Origin: CAZRIE01 sp964600075
Lineage (GTDB): Bacteria > Bacteroidota > Bacteroidia > Flavobacteriales > Flavobacteriaceae
Length of the DNA stretch: 13,560 nt
Direction: 5' to 3'
Assembly: GCA_964600075.1 (NCBI GenBank)
Contig: CAZRIE010000112.1
Location: 1 to 13,560, forward strand
Position 1 is the stretch's first letter. Every line of letters begins with the position of its first letter. The translations under genes were made by a program, and so were the position numbers. This document shows, one piece after another, positions 7,747-13,552 of the stretch. A model generated the notes under the pieces. The model was not told where the DNA came from. It was given only the letters and a program-made list of their open reading frames with translations, and did not search any database.

Positions 7747-7758
7747 TCAACATGTTGA
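7747..7758. promoter_or_regulatory. TCAACATGTTGA 12-base perfect palindrome
   Basis: This is a perfect dyad between the lar unit and the ManD-like gene, with the same ACATGT core as the palindrome at 7247-7256. A helix-turn-helix regulator site is possible. No regulator gene is in the window, and its distance of over 500 bases from the ManD-like start argues against a simple operator. Confidence 0.2.
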
Positions 7759-7759
7759 G

Positions 7760-7788
7760 ATAAAATGCCACCCTGAAGGTGGGCGGTA
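7760..7788 (-). terminator. Possible terminator hairpin after the lar unit
   Basis: Read on the minus strand, about 55 bases after the stop of the small membrane-protein gene, CCACC and GGTGG form a stem around a five-base TTCAG loop, followed by CATTTTAT. The T-tract is weak, so this may simply be one of the three related repeats rather than a dedicated terminator. Confidence 0.3.
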
Positions 7789-7842
7789 TCAATGATTGCT
7801 CTAACAAGGTTCAAATAGGAAACTGATATGTTGCTATATAGT

Positions 7843-8031
7843 CTATTCCAATCGTTTTTTTCCTTCTCGTCTATAATAGAAGGAACCTAAAGCAACTATC
7901 GCAATTAAAGGCAATACTAACCAGGCCAATTCACCAAGAGCGGAGTCATGTGAATGATGTTCTATGCCTGGGTGGGCGTTTATAAACTGTGCAGAAAGTA
8001 CCATAACGAAAATTGAAAATGCTTTTTTCAT
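7843..8031 (-). CDS. Small His-rich single-span membrane protein at the end of the lar unit
   Basis: I do not recognise a named family. The 62-residue product has a signal-like N-terminus (residues 1-19, ending NAH), then a short periplasmic stretch HPGIEHHSHDS (20-30) with four histidines (20, 25, 26, 28), one membrane segment (about 35-53, AWLVLPLIAIVALGSFYY), and a basic cytoplasmic tail RREGKKRLE. If the first segment is cleaved, the mature protein is N-out/C-in with the histidines in the periplasm. Its start lies two bases after the larC stop, so it is almost certainly co-transcribed and possibly translationally coupled. The His cluster and linkage to nickel-cofactor genes suggest binding or delivery of Ni2+, perhaps as a small partner of a transporter, as CbiN/NikN-type proteins are. 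That role is inference. Hydrophobicity, start context and operon position support a real gene. Confidence 0.72.
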   Translation of the reverse strand: MKKAFSIFVMVLSAQFINAHPGIEHHSHDSALGELAWLVLPLIAIVALGSFYYRREGKKRLE

Positions 8032-8033
8032 TT

Positions 8034-9290
8034 TTAAGAATTTATAGGGTTAATATTTATTTTGTTCGAAACCTGAAACGGGGTCTGGTTATTTATTTTA
8101 GCCAAATTCTTGATATCATCATATTCAGGTTTTATTCTTACTTGATCAGTTGGAGTGCGTACTTCCTTTACGTGAATTTCTCCTAAAGGGGTGGCTTTTA
8201 CGCGCCTTTTTCTCGGCAGCTCAATTCTGTCTATGTTATAGTATCGTAGCCCAATGGTAGTGGTATTATCAAAAAGATAATTGGATACTTTAGTCAATGA
8301 GCCGGCAGGAAGTATAACACTGAGCAAAAACCCGAATCGTCCTTTTTTCATTAACTGCTGTGACATGCCGAAATCGACTGCCCCGGCATCAAACAACCCT
8401 TGCTGAAAATCCGTTCCTAGATATTCCGGCGTCATGTCGTCTATTGAAGTCTCTAGCTGTATAAAAGACTCTTTACTATCGGAACCGTTTTCCTTAATTA
8501 AGGAAATTCTTACTACGTTAGGGTTGTTAAAATCTTTCTTTCCAGGCCCATATGCAGTTTTTTGTGCTACATAGGTAGTGTTTTTAAAATCGGGGTCGAG
8601 GTACTTCAAAATTGCCGCCCCAGTGGGTGTTACTTTTTCCCCTTCTTCATTGCCCGGATAAATTTGAATTCCGTGAAGTAGTTCAGCAGTGGCGGGTGCC
8701 GGAACGGGCAGCATCCCATGTTGGGTTTTTACCATACCAAAACCCGTACAGACCGGTGAGCAAAAAACTTTAGAAATTTTAAGCTTATCGATCATAATAG
8801 CATTTCCAACAATATCAATAATCGAATCTACACCACTTATTTCGTGAAAGTGAATGGTTTCCAATGGCATTTTATGAATCTTGGATTCGGCTTTGCCGAT
8901 TAGCAAAAAAATCTCGTGTGCAACCTTTTTTGCACCTTCGCTAATGTGGGCATGGTCTATCAGCTTCTGTATATCCGATAGATGCCTATGTGCATTATGA
9001 TGATGAGTATGACCATGGTCATGTGAATGTTCACGGTCATCATGTGAGTGTCCGTGATTATGTTCTTTTGATTCATTTGAATCATCGACCAAGTTCAAAT
9101 CTAGTACTTCTACATATTTGCAGTTGATACCGTTTTTATCAACTTCTTTGATTTCGATTTTCGCATCTGGCAAATGCAACTTTTTCGGCAAATCTATAAG
9201 CGACTGATAATCATCAAGCAACTCACAAAAGGCACTCAGGAACATATTACCCGATAAACCAGAAAAGGCTTCTATGTAGATAGCACTCAT
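8034..9290 (-). CDS. larC: LarC, nickel insertion protein of nickel-pincer cofactor synthesis
   Basis: LarC uses CTP to insert nickel into pyridinium-3,5-bisthiocarboxylic acid mononucleotide, the last step of NPN cofactor synthesis in the cytoplasm. The 418-residue protein begins with the family signature YIEAFSGLSGNMFLSA (5-20). It continues with HFHEISGVDSIIDIVG (147-162), GMLPVPAPATAELL (192-205), KVTPTGAAIL (219-228), QLETSIDDMTPE (278-289), GAVDFG (303-308) and a C-terminal KPEYDDI (387-393). A His/Asp-rich insert at about 77-103 holds over ten histidines and probably binds nickel. In Lactobacillus plantarum larC is made from two frames by ribosomal frameshifting; here it is one continuous frame. 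Its ATG overlaps the larB stop by one base (TAATG), a sign of translational coupling. Length is normal for a full LarC. Confidence 0.93.
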   Translation of the reverse strand: MSAIYIEAFSGLSGNMFLSAFCELLDDYQSLIDLPKKLHLPDAKIEIKEVDKNGINCKYVEVLDLNLVDDSNESKEHNHGHSHDDREHSHDHGHTHHHNAHRHLSDIQKLIDHAHISEGAKKVAHEIFLLIGKAESKIHKMPLETIHFHEISGVDSIIDIVGNAIMIDKLKISKVFCSPVCTGFGMVKTQHGMLPVPAPATAELLHGIQIYPGNEEGEKVTPTGAAILKYLDPDFKNTTYVAQKTAYGPGKKDFNNPNVVRISLIKENGSDSKESFIQLETSIDDMTPEYLGTDFQQGLFDAGAVDFGMSQQLMKKGRFGFLLSVILPAGSLTKVSNYLFDNTTTIGLRYYNIDRIELPRKRRVKATPLGEIHVKEVRTPTDQVRIKPEYDDIKNLAKINNQTPFQVSNKININPINS

Positions 9291-9943
9291 TATTTTTTAA
9301 GATTTAGCATTCTAAAGGCACTCATGGCAGCACCATATCCGTTATCTATGTTGACTACTGTAATTCCGTTTGCACAACTTGTCAACATAGCATGCAACGC
9401 TGTTTCCCCATTTTTGGCCGTACCGTACCCTACTGATGTCGGCACGGCAATTATAGGGTGGGGCAACAAACCGCCAACAACTGTAGGCAGGGCCCCTTCA
9501 AACCCTGCTACTACGATTAAAATATCGTAAGCGCGCAAGTCTTCAATTTTATCAAGTAAACGATGTACGCCTGCAACGCCAACATCGTGAATTATTTCCG
9601 CACCGATTCCCATATAGGACAAGGTGTAATACGCTTCATTCGCCACGCCTATATCAGAACTTCCTGCTGAAATGATGCCTACTTGCTTTACTCCTTTATT
9701 TCCCTCTAAAGGTTTTAGCATGAAGACTCCGGATTCTTTATCGAAAAAGGCGGAATCGTGTTTCTTCAATAGTGCTTTTGCCTTTTTATTTTGTACCCTT
9801 GTGATGAGCACATTCTGCTTTCTGCTCACATATTCTTCCAACAGACCTAATAACAGCGCAACACTTTTTGCTTCACCGTATATGACCTCGTCAAAGCCCA
9901 ATCGCTGCCTTCTGTCATAATCGATGATAAAAGGCTTATCCAT
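9290..9943 (-). CDS. larB: LarB, NaAD carboxylase/hydrolase of nickel-pincer cofactor synthesis
   Basis: LarB carboxylates the pyridinium ring of nicotinic acid adenine dinucleotide and splits off AMP, giving the biscarboxylic mononucleotide that LarE later sulfurates. The 217-residue protein has the N-terminal LarB motif DYDRRQRLGFDEVIYGE (8-24). A PurE-like Rossmann domain follows: VGIISAGSSDIGVANEA (88-104), EIIHDVGVAGVHRL (116-129), IVVAGFEGALPTVVGGL (143-159) and VPTSVGYG (167-174). Cys190 in MLTSCANGITVVNIDNGYGAA matches the position where the L. plantarum enzyme uses a cysteine (Cys221) to form a covalent adduct with the pyridine ring; the equivalence is inferred from motif position. 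The start overlaps the end of larE by eight bases, and the stop overlaps the larC start. PurE itself is excluded by the N-terminal domain and by the neighbours. Confidence 0.94.
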   Translation of the reverse strand: MDKPFIIDYDRRQRLGFDEVIYGEAKSVALLLGLLEEYVSRKQNVLITRVQNKKAKALLKKHDSAFFDKESGVFMLKPLEGNKGVKQVGIISAGSSDIGVANEAYYTLSYMGIGAEIIHDVGVAGVHRLLDKIEDLRAYDILIVVAGFEGALPTVVGGLLPHPIIAVPTSVGYGTAKNGETALHAMLTSCANGITVVNIDNGYGAAMSAFRMLNLKK

Positions 9944-10733
9944 TTAAAACACGATTTAATTTTCCGGAGACGAATCCTTCCATATCCAATTTAACTTTTA
10001 GGAAGCCCAACTCCCTTATTCGTTTTGAAATTTCTTCGAATTGACTTTCCAAGGAAGGTATTTCATCTGACGGAACTTCTATCGAAGCTTCATCTCCTCT
10101 ATATCTAACTCGAACATTATCGAAGCCAAAATCGTTAAGAACATACTCGGCCTGTTCGATTTGTCGAAGTCTATTATTGTTTACCTGCGTTCCATAAGGA
10201 ATTCTTGAACTAAGGCAGGGACTTGGTGGCTTGAAAGCTGTCTCAAGTCCTAATTCAGATGCCATTTCAATAACTTCCTTTTTGCTGATTTGAAGTTCGG
10301 CGAGTGGAGATCTAATTTGATGCTTTTGAGCCGCTTGTAGTCCAGGTCGGTAATCTCCCAAATCATCAAGATTGGTTCCGTTCAAAATAGTGTATTTGGG
10401 ATATTTGTCTTGGATGATTTCTACCATCGCCTCATACAAATGATTCTTGCAGAAAAAGCACCGATTTGCCGGATTGGAAGTATAGTTTGAATCTTTCAAC
10501 TCTTCTGTTTTGATAACCTCTAACTTGATATCTTGAGCCTTACAGAAATTTACAGCTACTTTGAAATCCTTCGATTTCAGACTTTCCGAATTGGAAATCA
10601 ACCCAATTCCATTTTTCACCAGAACCATTTTGGAAACATAAAGAACCAACGAAGAATCCACTCCACCAGAAAATGCAGTTACCGTTCCCTGATGGTCTTC
10701 AAACCATTTTTTTAGTGACTCTAATTTTGACAT
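9936..10733 (-). CDS. larE: LarE, ATP-dependent sulfur insertase of nickel-pincer cofactor synthesis
   Basis: LarE activates the two carboxylates of the LarB product by AMP transfer and converts them to thiocarboxylates. In the well-studied L. plantarum enzyme the sulfur comes from its own cysteine (Cys176), which becomes dehydroalanine. Here the 265-residue protein has the PP-loop SGGVDSS (22-28), the ANRCFFCK motif (89-96, Cys92 and Cys95), a GTNLDDLGDYRPG nucleotide-site segment (119-131), RSPLAEL (141-147) and PPSPCLSSRIPYG (169-181). Cys173 occupies the position of the sacrificial cysteine. Some LarE proteins instead hold a [4Fe-4S] cluster on three cysteines; besides Cys64 and the Cys92/Cys95 pair no extra C-terminal cysteines are seen, so the sacrificial type is more likely. 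It begins nine bases after the aldo/keto reductase stop and overlaps larB by eight bases, so it is part of one transcript. Confidence 0.93.
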   Translation of the reverse strand: MSKLESLKKWFEDHQGTVTAFSGGVDSSLVLYVSKMVLVKNGIGLISNSESLKSKDFKVAVNFCKAQDIKLEVIKTEELKDSNYTSNPANRCFFCKNHLYEAMVEIIQDKYPKYTILNGTNLDDLGDYRPGLQAAQKHQIRSPLAELQISKKEVIEMASELGLETAFKPPSPCLSSRIPYGTQVNNNRLRQIEQAEYVLNDFGFDNVRVRYRGDEASIEVPSDEIPSLESQFEEISKRIRELGFLKVKLDMEGFVSGKLNRVLNG

Positions 10734-10742
10734 AGGGTGGGG

Positions 10743-11765
10743 CTAGGCAAAGATTCTTTTATAATTTTCAACAATGAGACCTGAATAAGGCTTGGCATAA
10801 TTGACCAATCTATGCATATCATCAACCGACAGCTTCTTGAAATCATTTAACACCTTTATGTTCGCTTCAAGCTCATAGGTAAATCTGCAACCGCTACATA
10901 GACTTGATACTGGTAATGAGTATACATATTCATGTAGATTTGCATGTGAGAGCTCGGTTTTTGAAACAACATCGGGTATGTCTTTTGTTCGTATGTCTTG
11001 AGGGGTAGTATCTATACGGCCTCCCATCATACTTCCTCCGGCCATGGTTTTCATAGCGATTACACCATATCCCCTTTTATTCAAAACCGGCAAGACTTCA
11101 TGTTGAAATGATTGAAAAGAAGGGTCGCAAACGTTCAACGGCATTTGACATGTGTCAAACTCAATGCCCAATTCGTCAAGTTTATTGAGAAAATATAGGT
11201 GTGTTTTTGGATTTTGATGGCCCGTAAACCCTAGGTACCGGGTCTTTCCTTTTTCTTTTGCTTCTAGGAAAACATCAAGAACGCCATCACGGAGGCGATT
11301 GTCTACGTCTTCGGGCGTAGTAAAGGTGTGTATTTGCCAAAGATCCAAATAATCGGTTTTTAAGGCTTTTAAAGATTCATCTAATTGTTGTTGTACCCCT
11401 TTACCAGTTTTTGCAGGGGCCTTTGACATCAAAAAAATTTGGTCTCGATATTTAGGGGTAAGAAATTTTCCCATGTACTCTTCTGAACGGCCATCATGAT
11501 AACGTCTAGCATTGTCGAAAAAACGCACACCCAGTTCCATAGAACGCTCTACCATCCTTTCTGCCTCTTTTGGATTTTCCGTAAAGCCCAAATGATAGCC
11601 GCCCAAACAAAATGCGGTCACCTTTTCTCCGTTACGTGTTAGTTGTCTTTGGGGCAGGGTTTCACCCAATTTGTCATACGTTGGCATTGCAGAAGCCCAA
11701 TCGGCAACCAAGCTGAAGGCTACAGCAGAAGCTGATTTTTTTAAAAATTTCCGACGATCTTCCAT
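10743..11765 (-). CDS. Tat-exported aldo/keto reductase heading the lar unit
   Basis: The start chosen is the ATG at 11763-11765. It gives a classic twin-arginine leader, DRRKFLKKSAS, then a hydrophobic run to ASA (residues 3-26); a start at 11816 would place 17 extra residues before it. The 340-residue protein is an NAD(P)H-dependent TIM-barrel oxidoreductase. The AKR tetrad is visible as Asp84 in RFFDNARRY, Tyr89, Lys115 in LMSKAP and His146 in LWQIHTF, with YLGFTGH and GVIAMKTMAGG later in the barrel. The C-terminal LCSGC (Cys290, Cys293) lies where related enzymes have ferredoxin-like CxxCxxC motifs, but only two cysteines remain, so a 4Fe-4S cluster is unlikely. Tat export of an NAD(P)-enzyme implies a tightly held cofactor, as in glucose-fructose oxidoreductase. 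Nine bases separate it from larE, so it is the first gene of the NPN unit and may act on the substrate or product of the NPN enzyme. Substrate unknown. Confidence 0.87.
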   Translation of the reverse strand: MEDRRKFLKKSASAVAFSLVADWASAMPTYDKLGETLPQRQLTRNGEKVTAFCLGGYHLGFTENPKEAERMVERSMELGVRFFDNARRYHDGRSEEYMGKFLTPKYRDQIFLMSKAPAKTGKGVQQQLDESLKALKTDYLDLWQIHTFTTPEDVDNRLRDGVLDVFLEAKEKGKTRYLGFTGHQNPKTHLYFLNKLDELGIEFDTCQMPLNVCDPSFQSFQHEVLPVLNKRGYGVIAMKTMAGGSMMGGRIDTTPQDIRTKDIPDVVSKTELSHANLHEYVYSLPVSSLCSGCRFTYELEANIKVLNDFKKLSVDDMHRLVNYAKPYSGLIVENYKRIFA

Positions 11766-12099
11766 AGTTTCTCTTATATTATTTTTTGTGATTTTACTGC
11801 GGTTTCCCAGAGTCATTTTTAATTAAGCCCTCAGACGCATTCGGTTTGTAAAACAAGGGAGTGGCGATTAATTATTATTTAATATCCCATTAATATAAGC
11901 ATCTCTCCTGTTGTTTGGCTTTTTTTAACATTTTCACTTGCTTGCTATTGGATACTAAGTTTGAGGTGCCATTCGCAAACCTAGTTAGCTGAAACCAAGT
12001 GGTGGCGTTCATATCTCTTAGAAAAAAACATTCTTGATCTGGGCTACCGTGCCTTTATTTTTAATAAAAAAGTGAAGGTAACCACACAACTCAGGCTTC
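11766..12099. other. Divergent intergenic region between the lar unit and the YhcH remnant
   Basis: I see no gene here. It should hold the promoter of the aldo/keto reductase-lar unit reading left. A TAGGTTTG, an exact match to the Bacteroidota -7 consensus TAnnTTTG, lies on the minus strand at 11976-11983, but no TTG sits at the expected distance upstream and it would give a leader of about 200 bases. A plus-strand promoter candidate is listed separately. The DNA otherwise shows only AT-rich sequence. Confidence 0.4.
12034..12063 (+). promoter_or_regulatory. Candidate Bacteroidota-type promoter for the YhcH/RraA direction
   Basis: TTG at 12034-12036 is followed after exactly 19 bases by TATTTTTA at 12056-12063, matching TAnnTTTG at seven of eight positions. 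The TTG-N19-TAnnTTTG pattern is the known sigma-70-type promoter of this phylum. It lies just upstream of the YhcH remnant and could also drive the RraA-like gene about 390 bases downstream. Pattern match only. Confidence 0.35.
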
Positions 12100-12414
12100 C
12101 GAGTCACAGAAAAAAACATCGAAGATGCCAAATGTGAAACCCATGTGAATTTTAATGATCTTCAATATGTAATAAGTGGTATGGCCAAAATGGGTGTTGC
12201 ATCGAAAAGATTCGCGGAATATGAAACAATTATGCCTTATGACAGTAAAAAGGATGTAGTAAACTATGCTGTAGAGGATGGAAAATTCTATAAGGCTGAA
12301 CCGGGCACCTTTTTTATGTTTTCTTCAGAAGACATGCATCTACCGCCCTTTAAATTCGATTGTTACGGTTCCATAAAGAAGATATTAATAAAAATAAGTA
12401 CCTTGAATAATTAA
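12100..12414 (+). pseudogene. YhcH/YjgK/YiaL family (DUF386) protein, N-terminally truncated
   Basis: From about 12100 the frame reads VTEKNIEDAKCETHVNFNDLQYVISG, then KMGVASKRFAEYETIMPYD, KKDVVNYAVEDGKFYKAEPG and TFFMFSSEDMHLPP, ending at a TAA at 12412-12414. This is the C-terminal two thirds of the YhcH/YiaL cupin-like fold: the E.H..F.DLQY.ISG block carries two metal-site residues and the EDMH.P block carries another His. Intact members are about 150 residues. The first 50-60 residues are missing, and the frame is closed by a TAA at 12079-12081. A GTG at 12145 could start an 89-residue product, but that would lack the first metal-site residues. I therefore treat it as a decayed gene, though a short expressed form is not excluded. 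YiaL-type proteins accompany sialic-acid and 2,3-diketogulonate catabolism, which fits the Ldh-family (YiaK-like) gene at the other end of the window. Confidence 0.7.
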
Positions 12415-12457
12415 GAAATATCATAATATAGCTTACTAATAATTTAATCAGGACATC

Positions 12458-13432
12458 ATGAGGAAAATATTCTTATCAATTGTTGCCATTGCATGTGTTA
12501 CAATAAACTTGCAATCGCAAAATGTAGTGTGGCAACCAGAAACTATCAAGGCACTAACTTCAGAATGGACAGGCGAACGAACACCGGACGGACGGCCAAA
12601 AGTATCAGACGAACTTCTAGAGCGACTAAAAGCGCTTTCTATGGAAGAGGTATGGGGTACATTAAGAAGAAATGGGTACGAGAACCAATTTGAAAATTTC
12701 GCAAGTACCTACGAAAATGGCTGGGAAATTCTGCATCCGGATCAAGTTATGACAGGCCGTGTTCTCACAGCACAATTTATGCCTTTAAGGAAAGATTTTA
12801 ATGCGTATGTTCAAAAGCAGGCCGAAAAGGAAGGAACGCACATACCGATTACCAATTATGCGCCAATCACAGAATTATTAGACGGGGATGTATATGTTGC
12901 CGATAGCTATGGAAAAATGGCCGATGGAACTTTAATTGGAGATAATCTAGGTAACGCTATTTATAAGGCAGGAAAAAGAGGAATCATATTTAATGGTTCT
13001 GTGCGCGATGTGGAAGGATTATCAAAAATTGAAGGATTTAATGGTTGGATAAGAGGTTCTGACCCATCCGCAATAAAGCAGATGATGACGGCAAGTGTCA
13101 ACGCACCGATTCGTATTGGTCGAGTTTCTGTATTACCTGGGGATGTAGTTCTTGCAAAAACCACAGGAGTGGCATTTATTCCTCCACATCTAGTCCAAAA
13201 AGTTGTAATATCCGGTGAATTTACAGCGCTTCAAGATGAATTCAATCGTTTTTGTATGGCTACGAATAAATACAAATATGTGAATGAGAAATTTGTAGTA
13301 GAAGACGCTGTCTTTGAAAAGGATTTTAAGAAATGGCTAGATAATTATTCGGACTTGCCCATGACAAAAGCAGAATTGGAAGCTTATATGAAAGAGAGAG
13401 ATGAAAAAAGAAAGGAAGCCGGGCGCAGATAA
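12458..13432 (+). CDS. Secreted RraA-like (HMG/CHA aldolase-type) protein
   Basis: The 324-residue protein has a Sec signal peptide (residues 1-21, MRKIFLSIVAIACV..LQSQ). The RraA-like swivelling-domain core spans about 50-265. It shows VADSYGKMADGTLIGDNLGNAIYKAG (147-172) and GIIFNGSVRDVEGL (175-188). The GDN at 161-163 and Arg183-Asp184 match the substrate- and metal-binding residues of 4-hydroxy-4-methyl-2-oxoglutarate aldolases, and VLPGDVVLAKTTGVAFIPP (225-243) is the usual C-terminal block. Such proteins cleave or decarboxylate 2-keto acids with a divalent metal; older databases label them 'dimethylmenaquinone methyltransferase', which is misleading. RraA proper (about 160 residues, cytoplasmic, RNase E inhibitor) is excluded by the signal peptide and by the N-terminal extension and charged C-terminal tail (about 285-324, ending EKRKEAGRR). 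It is read away from the lar unit, downstream of the YhcH remnant, and is followed by a terminator. Substrate unknown. Confidence 0.85.
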   Translation: MRKIFLSIVAIACVTINLQSQNVVWQPETIKALTSEWTGERTPDGRPKVSDELLERLKALSMEEVWGTLRRNGYENQFENFASTYENGWEILHPDQVMTGRVLTAQFMPLRKDFNAYVQKQAEKEGTHIPITNYAPITELLDGDVYVADSYGKMADGTLIGDNLGNAIYKAGKRGIIFNGSVRDVEGLSKIEGFNGWIRGSDPSAIKQMMTASVNAPIRIGRVSVLPGDVVLAKTTGVAFIPPHLVQKVVISGEFTALQDEFNRFCMATNKYKYVNEKFVVEDAVFEKDFKKWLDNYSDLPMTKAELEAYMKERDEKRKEAGRR

Positions 13433-13521
13433 GTTATGGTAAGATTTGGGAAGGGAAAACCAAATATTTTCTCACGATATTGTATATAATGAGTGCTATT
13501 TCAATCAAAATTAATTTTTTT

Positions 13522-13552
13522 AGTGCCTTTTTGTTTTAAAGGTGCTTTTTTT
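13522..13552 (+). terminator. Rho-independent terminator after the RraA-like gene
   Basis: AGTGCCTTT (13522-13530) pairs with AAAGGTGCT (13538-13546), nine pairs including two G-T wobbles around a seven-base TTGTTTT loop, and a T-rich tail follows (13547-13552). It lies 90 bases past the RraA-like stop codon. Confidence 0.75.

Larger units (their letters stand above)
7621..7787. repeat. Three degenerate ACCGCC...GGGTnGG repeats
   Basis: Three related segments lie at 7621-7638, 7674-7689 and 7768-7787. On the plus strand each begins CC(n)ACCC, has a short A-rich centre and ends GGCGGT. On the minus strand they read ACCGCC(n)TT...GGGTnGG. Two of them can fold into small hairpins (CCACC/GGTGG in the third, CCG/CGG in the second). 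Spacing is uneven, about 53 and 94 bases between starts. Their nature is unknown; they could be REP-like palindromic elements or parts of a structured RNA. Confidence 0.4.
7225..7842. other. Long intergenic region with repeats and hairpins
   Basis: This 618-base gap separates the end of the lar unit from the ManD-like gene downstream. I find no credible open reading frame. The left half (7225-7600) is AT-rich with only a CTACATGTAG palindrome at 7247-7256. The right half (7615-7790) holds three degenerate repeats, two stem-loops and a 12-base palindrome, described separately. It could contain the leader of the ManD-like gene, an unassigned small RNA, or remnants of repetitive elements. Confidence 0.6.

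Noticed and set aside
7621..7787. CRISPR array
   Set aside because: The three repeats are only 16-20 bases, degenerate and unevenly spaced, and no cas genes are present.
7615..7842. Cobalamin or other known riboswitch
   Set aside because: A GCCACC string resembles part of the B12 box, but the rest of the box and the conserved core are absent on both strands.
8034..9290. Programmed frameshift in larC
   Set aside because: The gene is one continuous frame with both N- and C-terminal LarC motifs, so no frameshift is needed.
9290..9943. PurE (phosphoribosylaminoimidazole mutase)
   Set aside because: The N-terminal LarB domain and position between larE and larC identify LarB; PurE proteins are about 160 residues and lack that domain.
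11766..11816. Longer N-terminus for the aldo/keto reductase
   Set aside because: It would put 17 residues before a textbook Tat leader; the internal ATG gives a normal signal peptide.
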